Shown: one piece after another, positions 17,860 to 27,546 of the stretch | Layout: the number at the start of each line of letters is the position of its first letter | Position numbering within the stretch: the first letter of the stretch is position 1 | NCBI RefSeq assembly: GCF_009725985.1 | Contig: NZ_RCNR01000017.1 | Span: 1 to 64,000 of the forward strand | Source: Zobellia amurskyensis | GTDB taxonomy: Bacteria > Bacteroidota > Bacteroidia > Flavobacteriales > Flavobacteriaceae | Direction: 5' to 3' | Length of the DNA stretch: 64,000 nucleotides | Notes under the pieces: generated by a model | What the model saw: the letters and a program-made list of their open reading frames with translations, nothing else | The model's database searches: none | What the model was told of the DNA's origin: nothing | Position numbers and translations under genes: made by a program

Positions 17860-17889
17860 AAAAAGGGACCATTTTCATGGTCCCTTTTT
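17860..17889. terminator. Bidirectional terminator between tonB-like and hppA genes
   Basis: A 13-bp perfect stem (AAAAAGGGACCAT/ATGGTCCCTTTTT) with a TTTC loop sits between two converging genes, with A and T tracts on the two sides. Confidence 0.92.
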
Positions 17890-17907
17890 ACATATAAATA
17901 GATTAAG

Positions 17908-20283
17908 TTATTTTCGAATATCTATTTTTTCAATAGTGATTTCGGTTTCTTTTCCTTTATTAGATTCCACATTTTTTTCAAAAGCCATCAATTGATTTTT
18001 TACGTCTGATTGGGTTCCCTTAAAAATTTTCTCTTGAGTTAATGTTTCTCCGTTTACCACAGTAGTATATGCAATTGTTGCTTCGGCCATTTGCGAATCA
18101 AGATCATTCATTTCAATCTTGATTTCCTTGTTATCATCCACATCTGTCATTCCAGTTACTTCCATGGCAATACTTGGTGCAATTACCAAAGCCACAACAG
18201 ACATTAGCTTCAAAAGAATATTCAAAGAAGGACCTGAAGTGTCTTTGAATGGATCACCAACGGTATCTCCTACAACTGCAGCTTTATGAGCGTCCGTACC
18301 TTTACGTCCATCTGATTCGATCATCTTCTTAGCGTTGTCCCAAGCACCACCGGCATTAGATTGAAAAATAGCCATTAGAACACCACAAGTTGTTACGCCT
18401 GCCAAAAGACCACCTAGCATTTCAGCTCCACCAATAAAGCCAACGGCAACCGGAACTACAATAGCCAACAGACCTGGCAAAACCATTTCTTTAATGGATG
18501 CTTTGGTAGAGATATCAACACATTTGTCATATTCCGCATATCCGTCAGCAGCATCAAATATTGCTCTTTGTTCCGGAGTAGCTTTTGACATATCCGAATC
18601 TACCTCTCTCATTACCTGCAGCGCAGCTTTCAACTGAGGAATATCCCTAAACTGACGCCTTACCTCTTCAATCATTGCCATTGCAGCACGCCCTACAGCA
18701 TTCATTGACAAGGCAGAGAATACAAAGGGGAGCATGCCTCCTACCAAAAGACCTGCCATAATTTTAGGTTGCGATACATCAATAGAACTCACGTTTGCCA
18801 CTTTCATAAAAGCAGAGAACAAAGCCAAGGCCGTTAAAGCGGCAGAAGCAATTGCAAAACCTTTACCAATAGCCGCCGTAGTGTTTCCTACAGCATCTAA
18901 TTTATCCGTACGTTCCCTTACTTCTGAAGGCAGTTCGGCCATTTCCGCAATACCACCTGCATTATCGGAAATAGGTCCATAAGCGTCAACCGCTAATTGA
19001 ATACCCGTATTGGCCAACATACCTACCGCGGCAATTGCGATACCGTATAACCCTGCAAAATGGTGAGATATTATAATTGCAGCCGCTATTAATAATATAG
19101 GAATCATAGTAGACATCATTCCCACTCCTAAACCAGCAATAATATTTGTTGCCGCACCTGTTTCAGATTGCTTTACGATGGAATTGACAGGCCCAGTTCC
19201 CGTACCCGTATAATACTCAGTAATCTTACCAACACCTAAACCTGCAATTAGACCCGCTAGAGTAGCATAAAATATTCCCATTGCACCCATTGGCAAACCG
19301 TCAATAGATTCCGGGATCAAAGCAGTAATAATAAAGTATGACGCTACCACCATTAAACCGGCAGAACCAAACTCACCTATATTCAAAGCTGTTTGTGGAT
19401 TTCCACCATCTTTAACTTTTACAAAAAATGTTCCAATAATAGACATCACAATACCAACCGCAGCTAAAACCAACGGTAAATAAACTGCACCTAAACCTGC
19501 AAAATCAGGTGTGATAATAAAAGCTCCCAACACCATTGTACCAATAATCGAACCTACATAAGACTCAAACAAATCAGCACCCATACCAGCAACATCACCA
19601 ACGTTATCACCAACATTATCTGCAATAGTAGCAGGGTTTAAAGGGTGATCCTCGGGAATACCTGCTTCAACCTTTCCAACCAAATCCGCACCAACATCCG
19701 CAGCCTTAGTATAAATACCGCCGCCAACTCTAGCAAAAAGCGCAATAGAGGATGCTCCTAGAGAGAATCCTGAAAGAACATTCAGTACCAAACTTAAGTT
19801 TTCAGCACCAGGCCACATAGATTGGTAGAACATGAACAAAACGCTAAGCCCTAACACACCCAGTCCAACAACACCAAGCCCCATTACAGCTCCACCAGCA
19901 AAAGCAACTTCTAAAGCTTTACCCAAGGAAGTCTTAGCAGCTTGCGTTGTTCTAACATTTGCTTTGGTAGCAACTTTCATTCCTATGAACCCTGCCAATG
20001 CCGAACAAATTGCACCTATAATAAAGGAAAGGGCCACCATTCCGTGGGAACCTTCTTCACTGTTGCCTTTGAAAAACAGAAGAATAGCTACTGCTATTAC
20101 GAAAATTGAAAGAATTTTATATTCGGCTTTCAGGAAAGACATTGCTCCATCGGCAATATTCTTTGCAATACGCGCCATTTTTGCATCGCCTTCATCTTGT
20201 TTGCCCACCCAAGCATTCTTGACAAAAACGAATACTAGCGCCAGTATTCCGAATACTGGCAAAAATTTCACTACTAATTCCAT
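17908..20283 (-). CDS. hppA: Membrane-bound ion-pumping pyrophosphatase
   Basis: 791-residue, roughly 16-span membrane pyrophosphatase that couples PPi hydrolysis to H+ and/or Na+ export. Catalytic signature [11 protein letters not shown] lies at 196-206, followed by the acidic [20 protein letters not shown]. The segment [10 protein letters not shown] (from 466) has Ala where K+-independent enzymes carry Lys, so this should be a K+-dependent type, which includes Na+-pumping members. Unusually, about 80 hydrophilic residues (712-791) follow the last membrane span, ending [11 protein letters not shown]. The soluble pyrophosphatase gene lies just upstream on the same strand, separated by a strong terminator. 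Confidence 0.95.
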   Translation of the reverse strand: MELVVKFLPVFGILALVFVFVKNAWVGKQDEGDAKMARIAKNIADGAMSFLKAEYKILSIFVIAVAILLFFKGNSEEGSHGMVALSFIIGAICSALAGFIGMKVATKANVRTTQAAKTSLGKALEVAFAGGAVMGLGVVGLGVLGLSVLFMFYQSMWPGAENLSLVLNVLSGFSLGASSIALFARVGGGIYTKAADVGADLVGKVEAGIPEDHPLNPATIADNVGDNVGDVAGMGADLFESYVGSIIGTMVLGAFIITPDFAGLGAVYLPLVLAAVGIVMSIIGTFFVKVKDGGNPQTALNIGEFGSAGLMVVASYFIITALIPESIDGLPMGAMGIFYATLAGLIAGLGVGKITEYYTGTGTGPVNSIVKQSETGAATNIIAGLGVGMMSTMIPILLIAAAIIISHHFAGLYGIAIAAVGMLANTGIQLAVDAYGPISDNAGGIAEMAELPSEVRERTDKLDAVGNTTAAIGKGFAIASAALTALALFSAFMKVANVSSIDVSQPKIMAGLLVGGMLPFVFSALSMNAVGRAAMAMIEEVRRQFRDIPQLKAALQVMREVDSDMSKATPEQRAIFDAADGYAEYDKCVDISTKASIKEMVLPGLLAIVVPVAVGFIGGAEMLGGLLAGVTTCGVLMAIFQSNAGGAWDNAKKMIESDGRKGTDAHKAAVVGDTVGDPFKDTSGPSLNILLKLMSVVALVIAPSIAMEVTGMTDVDDNKEIKIEMNDLDSQMAEATIAYTTVVNGETLTQEKIFKGTQSDVKNQLMAFEKNVESNKGKETEITIEKIDIRK

Positions 20284-20341
20284 TCTAGTTGTTGTTTAAG
20301 ATTTCTAATGCCAACTAAAGTAATGAAATTGATCTTATAAA

Positions 20342-20375
20342 AAAAAGCCTTTTTTATTGCTAAAAAAGGCTTTTT
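20342..20375. terminator. Strong terminator between ppa and hppA
   Basis: A 15-bp perfect stem (AAAAAGCCTTTTTTA/TAAAAAAGGCTTTTT) with a 4-base loop is followed by T runs. It ends the ppa transcript on the minus strand, so hppA needs its own promoter. Confidence 0.92.
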
Positions 20376-20391
20376 GAATAGTGATTATTAT

Positions 20392-20919
20392 TTATATCGT
20401 AAAAGTGCGTTTCTTTTTTAAATCGCTCTCATCGTAACGTTGTACACATTCATGATAGATTTTAACGGCCTCTTCAGCATCGCCCCATCCACCGGTATCA
20501 ACTTTCTTCTTTTCCAAATCTTTATATACTTTGAAGAAATGCTCAATTTCTTTTAAACGGTGTGGATTTAAATCACTGATATCATGATTGTTACTCCATA
20601 TAGGGTCTGAAACAGGTACACAGATAATTTTCTCATCAGGTCCCTTTTCATCGGTCATATGGAATACACCAATTGGCCTTACTTCCATAACTACCATAGG
20701 ATAAGTTGGTTCTGCACCCATCACCAAAACATCTAGTGGATCTTTGTCCAACGCTAAAGTCTCAGGAATGAAACCATAATCACCAGGGTACATCATAGAT
20801 GAGAAAAGCATACGATCAAAACGTATCTTATGCAATGCAAAATCGTACTCGTATTTGTTTCTGCTCCCTTTTGGAATCTCTATTAAAACGTCAAAAGTTA
20901 TATTAGCTTTTTTTCCCAT
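20392..20919 (-). CDS. ppa: Soluble inorganic pyrophosphatase (family I)
   Basis: 175-residue cytosolic enzyme that hydrolyses PPi to two phosphates. Family I marks are IEIPKGSRNKYEYD, the substrate loop MYPGDYGFIPETLALDKDPLDVLV (acidic metal-binding DxDPxD), and a later KDLEKKKVDTGGWGDAEEA. Length is normal. It lies beside the membrane pyrophosphatase, so the cell can either waste PPi energy or store it as an ion gradient. A TACCTTCG sequence at 20943-20950 (minus strand) may be a variant -7 box. Confidence 0.96.
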   Translation of the reverse strand: MGKKANITFDVLIEIPKGSRNKYEYDFALHKIRFDRMLFSSMMYPGDYGFIPETLALDKDPLDVLVMGAEPTYPMVVMEVRPIGVFHMTDEKGPDEKIICVPVSDPIWSNNHDISDLNPHRLKEIEHFFKVYKDLEKKKVDTGGWGDAEEAVKIYHECVQRYDESDLKKKRTFTI

Positions 20920-21126
20920 TTTTTTGGTTTATTTTACAGCTGCGAAGGTACAAAATTGCTCACGTGCCAACCGTGAAATATTGAAAAAACATCAGGTTTT
21001 CCTGTAATTATTAGAATATTTAGATTCTAGATAGCTTCCTTACCAAAATAAGAATTTGAGGATACTAAATTCTAAGCAATTCGAAATGAAGAAATTACAT
21101 GAAATGAGCCTAATTTGAAGTTCTAT

Positions 21127-23628
21127 TTAGAAATCAAAACCAAATGTTCCGGTGATACTAAAAGGACGTGCGTCCGGAGCATCTAAGTAATTGCCCCTGA
21201 AATTAAAATCTATCCTAAGAATCTTAAAGATATTGCCAATACCAAAGGAGTATTCGTAGTAAATCTTATCGGATGGCGCCTGTAGCGGTGTGTTTATCGT
21301 AGCCGGCATGCTCAAGGCTATGTTCTCATCAGACAAATCTCCCCATACCCCTCTTAGACCAATAATTTCACGCAGATTAAGCTTACGTAATAATGGAATC
21401 CGAGAAAAAATACGACCGTTGAAATTATGCTGTAAGTGGAGTGCCACGTAAGTATCCGTAACGAACTCATAGAAATCCAAGTTAGGAAACGTTCCATAGT
21501 TTGAAAAGAATGTCTGGTTACCAGGCACAACGTTCAACAAACCTAAAGGCACCGTATTAAAGGTCTTACCCATTTCCAAAGTTGAGAAGAGTCTGCCAAA
21601 ACCGCCTATCTGCCAAGGTTGGCTATACGAAAATTGCAATTTACTATAGCTAAAATCACTATCAAAAACAACATCTACACCTTTGGTATAACTTAAGAGT
21701 AACGTACTGTAATCCTCGTTCATACCCTTGCGCTCCACGCCATAACCTATGGTCCTTTTTCCAGGGGTATAAACTACCAGCGCATTAAAATCAAACTGGT
21801 TTATCTCTGATGAAACTCCTGTTGGAGAATCGGCATCTACATAATCTAAACTAAAATCATCGGGCAAGGCCGAACTTAATTTTCTAAACGTACCCCCTAT
21901 TCCAAACCTTACATTGGTAATGGGTTCTATTTCTATGTTGAATTTACTGAGGTTGATGTTCGTCAACCTATTATTGGCTCCTACGGTAACCAACGAAGAG
22001 GACGCAATACTTCTACCGAGAACATCGTTCGTTGCCGTGAGGCTTACCCCGAGTTGCTCTATATCCCTACGGTTACCTCCCGAAATAATTAGTCTACTCT
22101 TCTGATCAAGCAGTATTTTCCCGGACACACCGTGTTTAAACTTTTTATCGGTAAAACCATAAGCGGTATACCCTTCAACACGCCAAAGATCATTTTCACC
22201 AAAATAGGAACGTGCACCAATACGGACACGTGGGCCTTCGGCCTGATTGTACCCGAAAACATCGTATACTGAACCGATATCCATGTTCCACTTATCAATC
22301 TCTACATAACCACTACCTAGAATACTTACCAGATTGTAATACGACTTAAATTTAGGTACAGTCTTTAAAGTATCTAATAATTGATAAATTCCCTTCTCGT
22401 CTTTATTTAGAGACTCTAGCCTATTGCTTTCCCAAAACGTACTATCACGATTTAAAACTATGGGATCATATGGGTTGCTCTCTACCTTATAAAATTCCTT
22501 TGGTTTCTTTTGATCAAAAGTATAATTATCAAAAACGGTGGTACGCTTGCCGTACATACCCCTTGACTCTTCCTTTTTCTGAAAACTGAAATCACTCATC
22601 ATATAATCTCGCTTCAGAAGAAATACAGAATCATTCACCACCTCAAAATCTTGTTCAATATAAATTTCTTTTACCCAGTTTATGTTGGCACTTTTGGTCA
22701 CTTCTAGGTTGATGTTCTTTACTGCATATGTTGTATCGTTCACCCAGAAATCTCCTTTAAAAGTAAGCTCGTTCTTTCGTCTTGGGTAATACACAATATT
22801 ATAGCACCATTTATCTTCTATAAATGCACTATCGCGCAGCGCGTAGTTATAGACATCCACCCCTGTTCTAGAAAGTGGACTGGTGAAACTTTTATCAAAA
22901 AACTTCAGGTAATTATCGTAGATATCGTACTCTTGATACAAATCTGCCACAAAGGCAATTATAGCCTGATTATTATCAAAACCAGAGTTTTTATTACCCA
23001 GAATATCTTCCTTTTCCTCATCAAGTCGATTATCTCCGTAGACTTTGGAAAAAGTTTCATTTAAAAATATTGGCAAATAGGTTTTACCCGTAATACGTGA
23101 AGTATCCAAATCTTTGAAAACAAACTCAAGTCCCTTGAATATTTTTTTCTTCATAAGGGCACTATCAATAGTATTCAAATCAAACTCTACCTTTTCGTAT
23201 TTCTCAAAGGCATATTGGTTAAATTTCCGCAGTCCGTTCTCGCGTTTTTTTGCCCATATTTTTTTTAGTATTTCTACTGCTGGATTATTTTTCTTGGGTT
23301 GTTTTCCTCCCACAAGAACTACTTCGTCTAGTTGCTGGGAAGACTCCTTCATTATGACCTTCATTTTATAGGTCACTTTGGAAGTAAGCGGAATTTCAAC
23401 ATTCTCATATCCAATAAAAGATATAACTAGCACCGGATGATTTTCGTCCGATTCCATATAGAAATTTCCGTTGTCATCAGTAATGGTGCCTTCGTATGAA
23501 CCCTTAAAAAGAATATTAGCGAAGGCTACCGGTTGGTTGTCTTCGTCTACAACTATACCACCAACTTTTGTTTGCGCACTGGCAACCAAAGAAAAAAGTA
23601 GTAAAACAGATAATAGGAGGTTCTTCAT
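21127..23628 (-). CDS. DUF5686 / carboxypeptidase-regulatory-like outer-membrane protein
   Basis: 833 residues. A signal peptide (MKNLLLSVLLLFSLVASAQ) precedes a carboxypeptidase-regulatory-like domain at about 20-110 (VGGIVVDEDNQPVAFANILF). The remainder matches the large Bacteroidota DUF5686 family: a middle region with KNPAVEILKKIWAKKREN-type motif, and a C-terminal outer-membrane beta-barrel ending in DARPFSITGTFGFDF. No enzymatic function is known to me. It stands alone; no receptor or SusD neighbour indicates a substrate. Confidence 0.85.
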   Translation of the reverse strand: MKNLLLSVLLLFSLVASAQTKVGGIVVDEDNQPVAFANILFKGSYEGTITDDNGNFYMESDENHPVLVISFIGYENVEIPLTSKVTYKMKVIMKESSQQLDEVVLVGGKQPKKNNPAVEILKKIWAKKRENGLRKFNQYAFEKYEKVEFDLNTIDSALMKKKIFKGLEFVFKDLDTSRITGKTYLPIFLNETFSKVYGDNRLDEEKEDILGNKNSGFDNNQAIIAFVADLYQEYDIYDNYLKFFDKSFTSPLSRTGVDVYNYALRDSAFIEDKWCYNIVYYPRRKNELTFKGDFWVNDTTYAVKNINLEVTKSANINWVKEIYIEQDFEVVNDSVFLLKRDYMMSDFSFQKKEESRGMYGKRTTVFDNYTFDQKKPKEFYKVESNPYDPIVLNRDSTFWESNRLESLNKDEKGIYQLLDTLKTVPKFKSYYNLVSILGSGYVEIDKWNMDIGSVYDVFGYNQAEGPRVRIGARSYFGENDLWRVEGYTAYGFTDKKFKHGVSGKILLDQKSRLIISGGNRRDIEQLGVSLTATNDVLGRSIASSSLVTVGANNRLTNINLSKFNIEIEPITNVRFGIGGTFRKLSSALPDDFSLDYVDADSPTGVSSEINQFDFNALVVYTPGKRTIGYGVERKGMNEDYSTLLLSYTKGVDVVFDSDFSYSKLQFSYSQPWQIGGFGRLFSTLEMGKTFNTVPLGLLNVVPGNQTFFSNYGTFPNLDFYEFVTDTYVALHLQHNFNGRIFSRIPLLRKLNLREIIGLRGVWGDLSDENIALSMPATINTPLQAPSDKIYYEYSFGIGNIFKILRIDFNFRGNYLDAPDARPFSITGTFGFDF

Positions 23629-23789
23629 TTAAGAAATTTTCTCTGTACGTTATAAACAAATAATGTACCAGAACAGATTATATTGTAACTCTTGATTAGT
23701 TTTTACGCATAAAAATTAAAGTTCGCTCTTAATTTTAGCTAAGAACCTGAATCTAAGCTAAAACCACTAAAGCGAATTCCTAAAAAAAA

Positions 23790-23818
23790 TGCTTCACCGA
23801 CACTAAGTCGGTGAAGCA
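23790..23818 (-). terminator. Terminator downstream of pdhB
   Basis: A 12-bp perfect stem (TGCTTCACCGAC/GTCGGTGAAGCA) with an ACTAA loop is followed on the minus strand by a run of T. It ends pdhB transcription. Confidence 0.9.
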
Positions 23819-23844
23819 AAAGTACCTTTACAAATTTGTTATAT

Positions 23845-24822
23845 CTATTTGTATAACACTTTCTTAACAGCCTTAACCACATCTTCATGATTTGGCAACC
23901 ATTCTGCCAACAATACTGGAGAATACGGTGCTGGTGTATCTGCTGTATTTATCTTTTGAATAGGTGCATCTAAATAATCAAAAGCGTGAGACTGCACATG
24001 AAAGGTCAATTCTGTAGAAACATTACCAAAAGGCCAAGCTTCTTCCAAAATAACCAAACGATTTGTTTTCTTTACCGACTTTAGAACAGTTTTGTAATCC
24101 AATGGCTTAACAGTACGCAAGTCAATGATCTCACAGCTAATTCCTTCTTTTTGAAGTTCATCAGCAGCTTTATCGGCCTCTTTTATTATTTTTCCAAAAG
24201 ATACAATAGTAACATCACTACCTTCTCTTCTGATATCGGCAACTCCTAATGGAATTGTATAGTCTCCCTCAGGAACTTCCCCTTTATCACCGTACATCTG
24301 CTCAGACTCCATAAAAATAACCGGGTCATCATCACGAATAGCCGCTTTCAACAACCCTTTTGCATCGGCAGGATTAGAAGGAACAACAACTTTTAACCCT
24401 GGACAGTTGGCGTACCAGCTCTCAAAAGCTTGTGAATGCGTAGCACCCAATTGACCCGCAGAACCAGTAGGACCTCTAAAAACAATAGGGCAAGGGAATT
24501 GCCCACCGGACATTTGACGAATTTTAGCTGCATTGTTGATGATCTGATCGATACCCACCAAAGCAAAGTTAAAAGTCATAAACTCAATTATCGGACGACA
24601 ACCGGTCATAGTAGAACCTACTCCTATACCTGCAAAACCTAATTCCGCAATAGGCGTATCTATAACTCGTTTGGCACCAAACTCGTCTAACATTCCTTTA
24701 GAAGCTTTATAAGCGCCATTGTACTCAGCAACTTCTTCTCCCATCAGATAAATTGACTCGTCTTTTCTCATTTCTTCCGACATCGCCTCGACAATGGCTT
24801 CCCTAAATTGTAATGTCTTCAT
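23845..24822 (-). CDS. pdhB: Pyruvate dehydrogenase E1 component, beta subunit
   Basis: 325-residue E1 beta subunit of the pyruvate dehydrogenase complex. Motifs are LREAI-type FREAIVEAMSEEMRKDE, GEEVAEYNGAYKASKGM, the transketolase-like IAELGFAGIGVGSTMTG, and the C-terminal ILEEAWPFGNVSTEL. The alpha subunit and E2 are about 20 kb away (46.1 and 44.4 kb), so the complex is encoded at two sites. It has its own promoter (TATTTTTG at 24866-24873, minus strand) and terminator. It is divergent from etfB across a palindrome. Confidence 0.95.
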   Translation of the reverse strand: MKTLQFREAIVEAMSEEMRKDESIYLMGEEVAEYNGAYKASKGMLDEFGAKRVIDTPIAELGFAGIGVGSTMTGCRPIIEFMTFNFALVGIDQIINNAAKIRQMSGGQFPCPIVFRGPTGSAGQLGATHSQAFESWYANCPGLKVVVPSNPADAKGLLKAAIRDDDPVIFMESEQMYGDKGEVPEGDYTIPLGVADIRREGSDVTIVSFGKIIKEADKAADELQKEGISCEIIDLRTVKPLDYKTVLKSVKKTNRLVILEEAWPFGNVSTELTFHVQSHAFDYLDAPIQKINTADTPAPYSPVLLAEWLPNHEDVVKAVKKVLYK

Positions 24823-24865
24823 ATTATATGGAGTATCTTTTTATTATGAACGTTAAAAACGCAAG

Positions 24866-24873
24866 CAAAAATA
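24866..24873 (-). promoter_or_regulatory. Candidate -7 box for pdhB
   Basis: TATTTTTG on the minus strand matches TAnnTTTG and lies 43 bases upstream of the pdhB start codon. No well-spaced TTTG partner is seen. Confidence 0.5.
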
Positions 24874-24921
24874 GGAAAATATATATCAAATAATAGGCTC
24901 TAAGAATCAAAAAAAGTTATA

Positions 24922-24949
24922 AAAAATACTATGCATGCATAGTATTTTT
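24922..24949. promoter_or_regulatory. 28-bp perfect palindrome, likely operator, between pdhB and etfB
   Basis: AAAAATACTATGCA is followed immediately by its exact reverse complement, with no loop. It lies in the divergent pdhB-etfB intergenic region, ending 46 bases before the etfB ATG and just upstream of a -7-like TATCTTCG (24963-24970). The lack of a spacer argues against an RNA terminator and for a dimeric protein binding site. Overlap with the expected -33 region suggests repression or activation of etfBA. Confidence 0.7.
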
Positions 24950-24995
24950 GAAAAAGTTTACATATCTTCGTGTGGATTAAAACAGCTTTATAGAC

Positions 24996-25736
24996 ATGAA
25001 AATATTAGTTTGCATAAGTAACGTTCCTGATACAACCTCCAAAATTAACTTTACGGACGGTGACACAAAGTTTGACACCAATGGTGTGCAGTTCGTAATA
25101 AACCCTAATGATGAGTTTGGTTTAACGCGTGCCATGTGGTTTAAGGAGAAACAAGGTGCTACAGTACATATTGCTACAGTAGGTGAAGCCAGTGTAGAAC
25201 CAACTATGCGTAAAGCACTTGCCATTGGCGCCGATGAAGCCATTAGAATCAACACTGCTCCAACAGATGGTTTTTTCGTTGCAGAACAATTGGCCAATGT
25301 AATTAAAGATGGTGCATATGACCTTGTCATTGCCGGAAGGGAAAGCATTGATTATAACGGAGGAATGGTACCAGGAATTTTAGCCACTCTTCTAGGAATG
25401 AACTTTGTAAACACCTGTATCAGCCTTGAAATTGAAGGCTCTACAGCTACCGCAATACGAGAAATAGATGGCGGAAAAGAAACCGTACAAACATCATTAC
25501 CCTTAGTTATTGGAGGACAAAAAGGACTTGTACAAGAAAGTGACTTGAAAATACCTAACATGCGTGGTATTATGATGGCTCGAAAAAAGACGCTTACCGT
25601 GGTAGAACCTGTTGACGCTATCATTGCTACTAAGGATGCTAAATTTGACAAGCCCGTAGCCAAAGGATCGGTAAAACTTGTTAATTCTGCTGATGAGCTG
25701 GTAGACTTATTACATAATGAAGCCAAAGTAATTTAA
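24996..25736 (+). CDS. etfB: Electron transfer flavoprotein, beta subunit
   Basis: 246-residue ETF beta (FixA) subunit, which together with EtfA passes electrons from acyl-CoA dehydrogenases to the quinone pool. Motifs are KILVCISNVPDTTSKINF at the N-terminus, AIGADEAIRINT, DLVIAGRESIDYNGG and GLVQESDLKIPNMRGIMMAR. The etfA gene follows after 108 bases on the same strand. An acyl-CoA dehydrogenase starts at 63.6 kb. Confidence 0.96.
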   Translation: MKILVCISNVPDTTSKINFTDGDTKFDTNGVQFVINPNDEFGLTRAMWFKEKQGATVHIATVGEASVEPTMRKALAIGADEAIRINTAPTDGFFVAEQLANVIKDGAYDLVIAGRESIDYNGGMVPGILATLLGMNFVNTCISLEIEGSTATAIREIDGGKETVQTSLPLVIGGQKGLVQESDLKIPNMRGIMMARKKTLTVVEPVDAIIATKDAKFDKPVAKGSVKLVNSADELVDLLHNEAKVI

Positions 25737-25844
25737 TTACTCAAACGGGTTTCGAATTTCTATATGTTGACCTTATAGATTAAATGACAATAGAAATCGC
25801 CCATAAGCAAAGCTTTTTTTCTAAAAAATAAAACAATACACAAC

Positions 25845-26813
25845 ATGTCAGTATTAGTATATACAGAATCCGAAAACGGGAAATTCAAAAAAAGTGCCTT
25901 TGAAGTGGCATCTTACGCCAAAGCGGTAGCGGACCAATTAGGCGCTTCAGTTACGGCAATTTCTTTTAATGCCGATGATAGCGAGCAACTAGGCACTTAT
26001 GGTGTTTCCAAAGTATTAAATGTTACCGATGATAAATTGGGCACCTTCAATGCGCTGGCCTATGCCAACAGTATAGAACAAGCAGCAAAAAAAGAAAATG
26101 CACAAGTAATTATTGTAAGCTCTAGCACTAACAGCAAGTTTTTAGCTCCTATTCTTGCAGCAAAATTAAAAGCTGGTTACGTTCCAAACGTTGTTGCTGC
26201 TCCAGAAAGCACTTCACCATTTAGCGTAAAGCGCACAGCATTTAGTAACAAAGGCTTTGCTCATACCGAAATCACTACGGAAACCAAGATTATAGGTGTT
26301 TCTAACAATGCTTTTGGTGTAAAAGAGAACCAAACAACAGCAATCGTTGAAGCTTTTAACGCCGATTTGAACGATGCCGATTTCTCAGTTAAATCAATTG
26401 AGATAGACAAAGTTGCCGGCCAAGTGACTATTGCAGATGCAGAGATCGTAGTTTCTGGAGGAAGAGGTCTTAAAGGACCTGAAAATTGGAGAATGGTGGA
26501 AGAACTTGCCGAAGTTCTTGGTGCTGCAACCGCATGTTCAAAACCTGTTTCCGATATGGGATGGAGACCACATGGTGAGCACGTAGGGCAGACTGGAAAA
26601 CCTGTTGCCGCAAATCTTTATATCGCTATAGGCATCTCAGGAGCCATTCAGCATTTAGCGGGAGTAAGCTCTTCTAAAACCAAAGTTGTCATCAACTCTG
26701 ACCCTGAAGCCCCATTTTTCAAGGCTGCAGACTATGGTATTGTAGGCGACGCCTTTGAAGTAGTACCAAAACTCATCGAAAAATTAAAGGAATTTAAAGC
26801 TCAAAACGCTTAA
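25845..26813 (+). CDS. etfA: Electron transfer flavoprotein, alpha subunit
   Basis: 322-residue ETF alpha (FixB) subunit. The N-terminal half has the ETF fold; the C-terminal FAD-binding domain is clear in IVVSGGRGLKGPENWRMVEE, VGQTGKPVAANLYIAIGISG and INSDPEAPFFKAADYGIVGD. It forms a heterodimer with the upstream EtfB. The 108-base gap between the two genes holds no obvious promoter. A hairpin at 26838-26884 ends the operon. Confidence 0.96.
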   Translation: MSVLVYTESENGKFKKSAFEVASYAKAVADQLGASVTAISFNADDSEQLGTYGVSKVLNVTDDKLGTFNALAYANSIEQAAKKENAQVIIVSSSTNSKFLAPILAAKLKAGYVPNVVAAPESTSPFSVKRTAFSNKGFAHTEITTETKIIGVSNNAFGVKENQTTAIVEAFNADLNDADFSVKSIEIDKVAGQVTIADAEIVVSGGRGLKGPENWRMVEELAEVLGAATACSKPVSDMGWRPHGEHVGQTGKPVAANLYIAIGISGAIQHLAGVSSSKTKVVINSDPEAPFFKAADYGIVGDAFEVVPKLIEKLKEFKAQNA

Positions 26814-26837
26814 TTTTTGTTAATTTGCGCTCATTAA

Positions 26838-26884
26838 AGGGCTGTTTAAATGCACGGTACGCCCGTATTTAAACAGTCTTTTGT
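26838..26884 (+). terminator. Terminator after etfA
   Basis: GGCTGTTTAAAT pairs with ATTTAAACAGTC (one G-T wobble), followed by TTTT. The next gene begins 15 bases later, so read-through may occur. Confidence 0.7.
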
Positions 26885-26898
26885 ATTTTAATGATTCT

Positions 26899-27528
26899 AT
26901 GAGCTTAGTCAGGTTAAAAATAAAAGGTATTTCCTATAGCCAAACACAAAATGGGGCCTACGCCCTTATTTTAAATGAAGTGGAAGGCGATCGCAAACTA
27001 CCCATTGTCATTGGTGCTTTTGAAGCGCAGTCCATTGCTATTGCACTAGAGAAGGAAATAAAACCGCCCAGACCTCTGACTCACGATTTGTTCAAAAACT
27101 TTTCGGACCGTTTTGATATTGTCATTAAACAGGTGATTATTCACAAGTTGGTAGATGGTGTTTTTTACTCCAGTATCATTTGTGAACGGGATAAAATTGA
27201 AGAAATAATAGATGCCAGAACAAGTGATGCTATTGCTTTAGCGCTTCGTTTTAACGCTCCTATTTTCACTTATAAGACTATTTTGGACAAAGCCGGAATC
27301 TTTTTAAAGTTCTCATCAAAAGAGAAGGAAAAGGAAGAAACTGACGATAGCATTGTGGTTGACGAGATTTTGCAAGAAGGCGAAACCGTAGAAATAGAAT
27401 CAGGTGCAACCGATGGTTATACCGAACTTTCAGTTGATGAACTCCATAAAGAACTTGACCAAGCCGTTGCTAACGAAGATTATGAAAAAGCGGCCAAGTT
27501 ACGTGATGAGATTTCCAAAAGAAACTGA
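26899..27528 (+). CDS. Bifunctional nuclease (BFN) domain protein with UVR motif
   Basis: 209 residues from the ATG at 26899 (MSLVRLKIKGISYS); an in-frame TTG six codons upstream is less likely because it overlaps the etf terminator. Residues 1-140 are a BFN/DUF151 domain (GAYALILNEVEGDRKLPIVIGAFEAQSIAIAL ... DARTSDAIALALR). The last 30 residues are a UvrB/UvrC-type UVR motif (NEDYEKAAKLRDEI). The domain is linked to nuclease activity in a plant homologue; the bacterial role is not settled. The nucleoside transporter gene follows after 18 bases, so they are probably co-transcribed. Confidence 0.9.
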   Translation: MSLVRLKIKGISYSQTQNGAYALILNEVEGDRKLPIVIGAFEAQSIAIALEKEIKPPRPLTHDLFKNFSDRFDIVIKQVIIHKLVDGVFYSSIICERDKIEEIIDARTSDAIALALRFNAPIFTYKTILDKAGIFLKFSSKEKEKEETDDSIVVDEILQEGETVEIESGATDGYTELSVDELHKELDQAVANEDYEKAAKLRDEISKRN

Positions 27529-27546
27529 TAAACAAGCAAGTACCTT

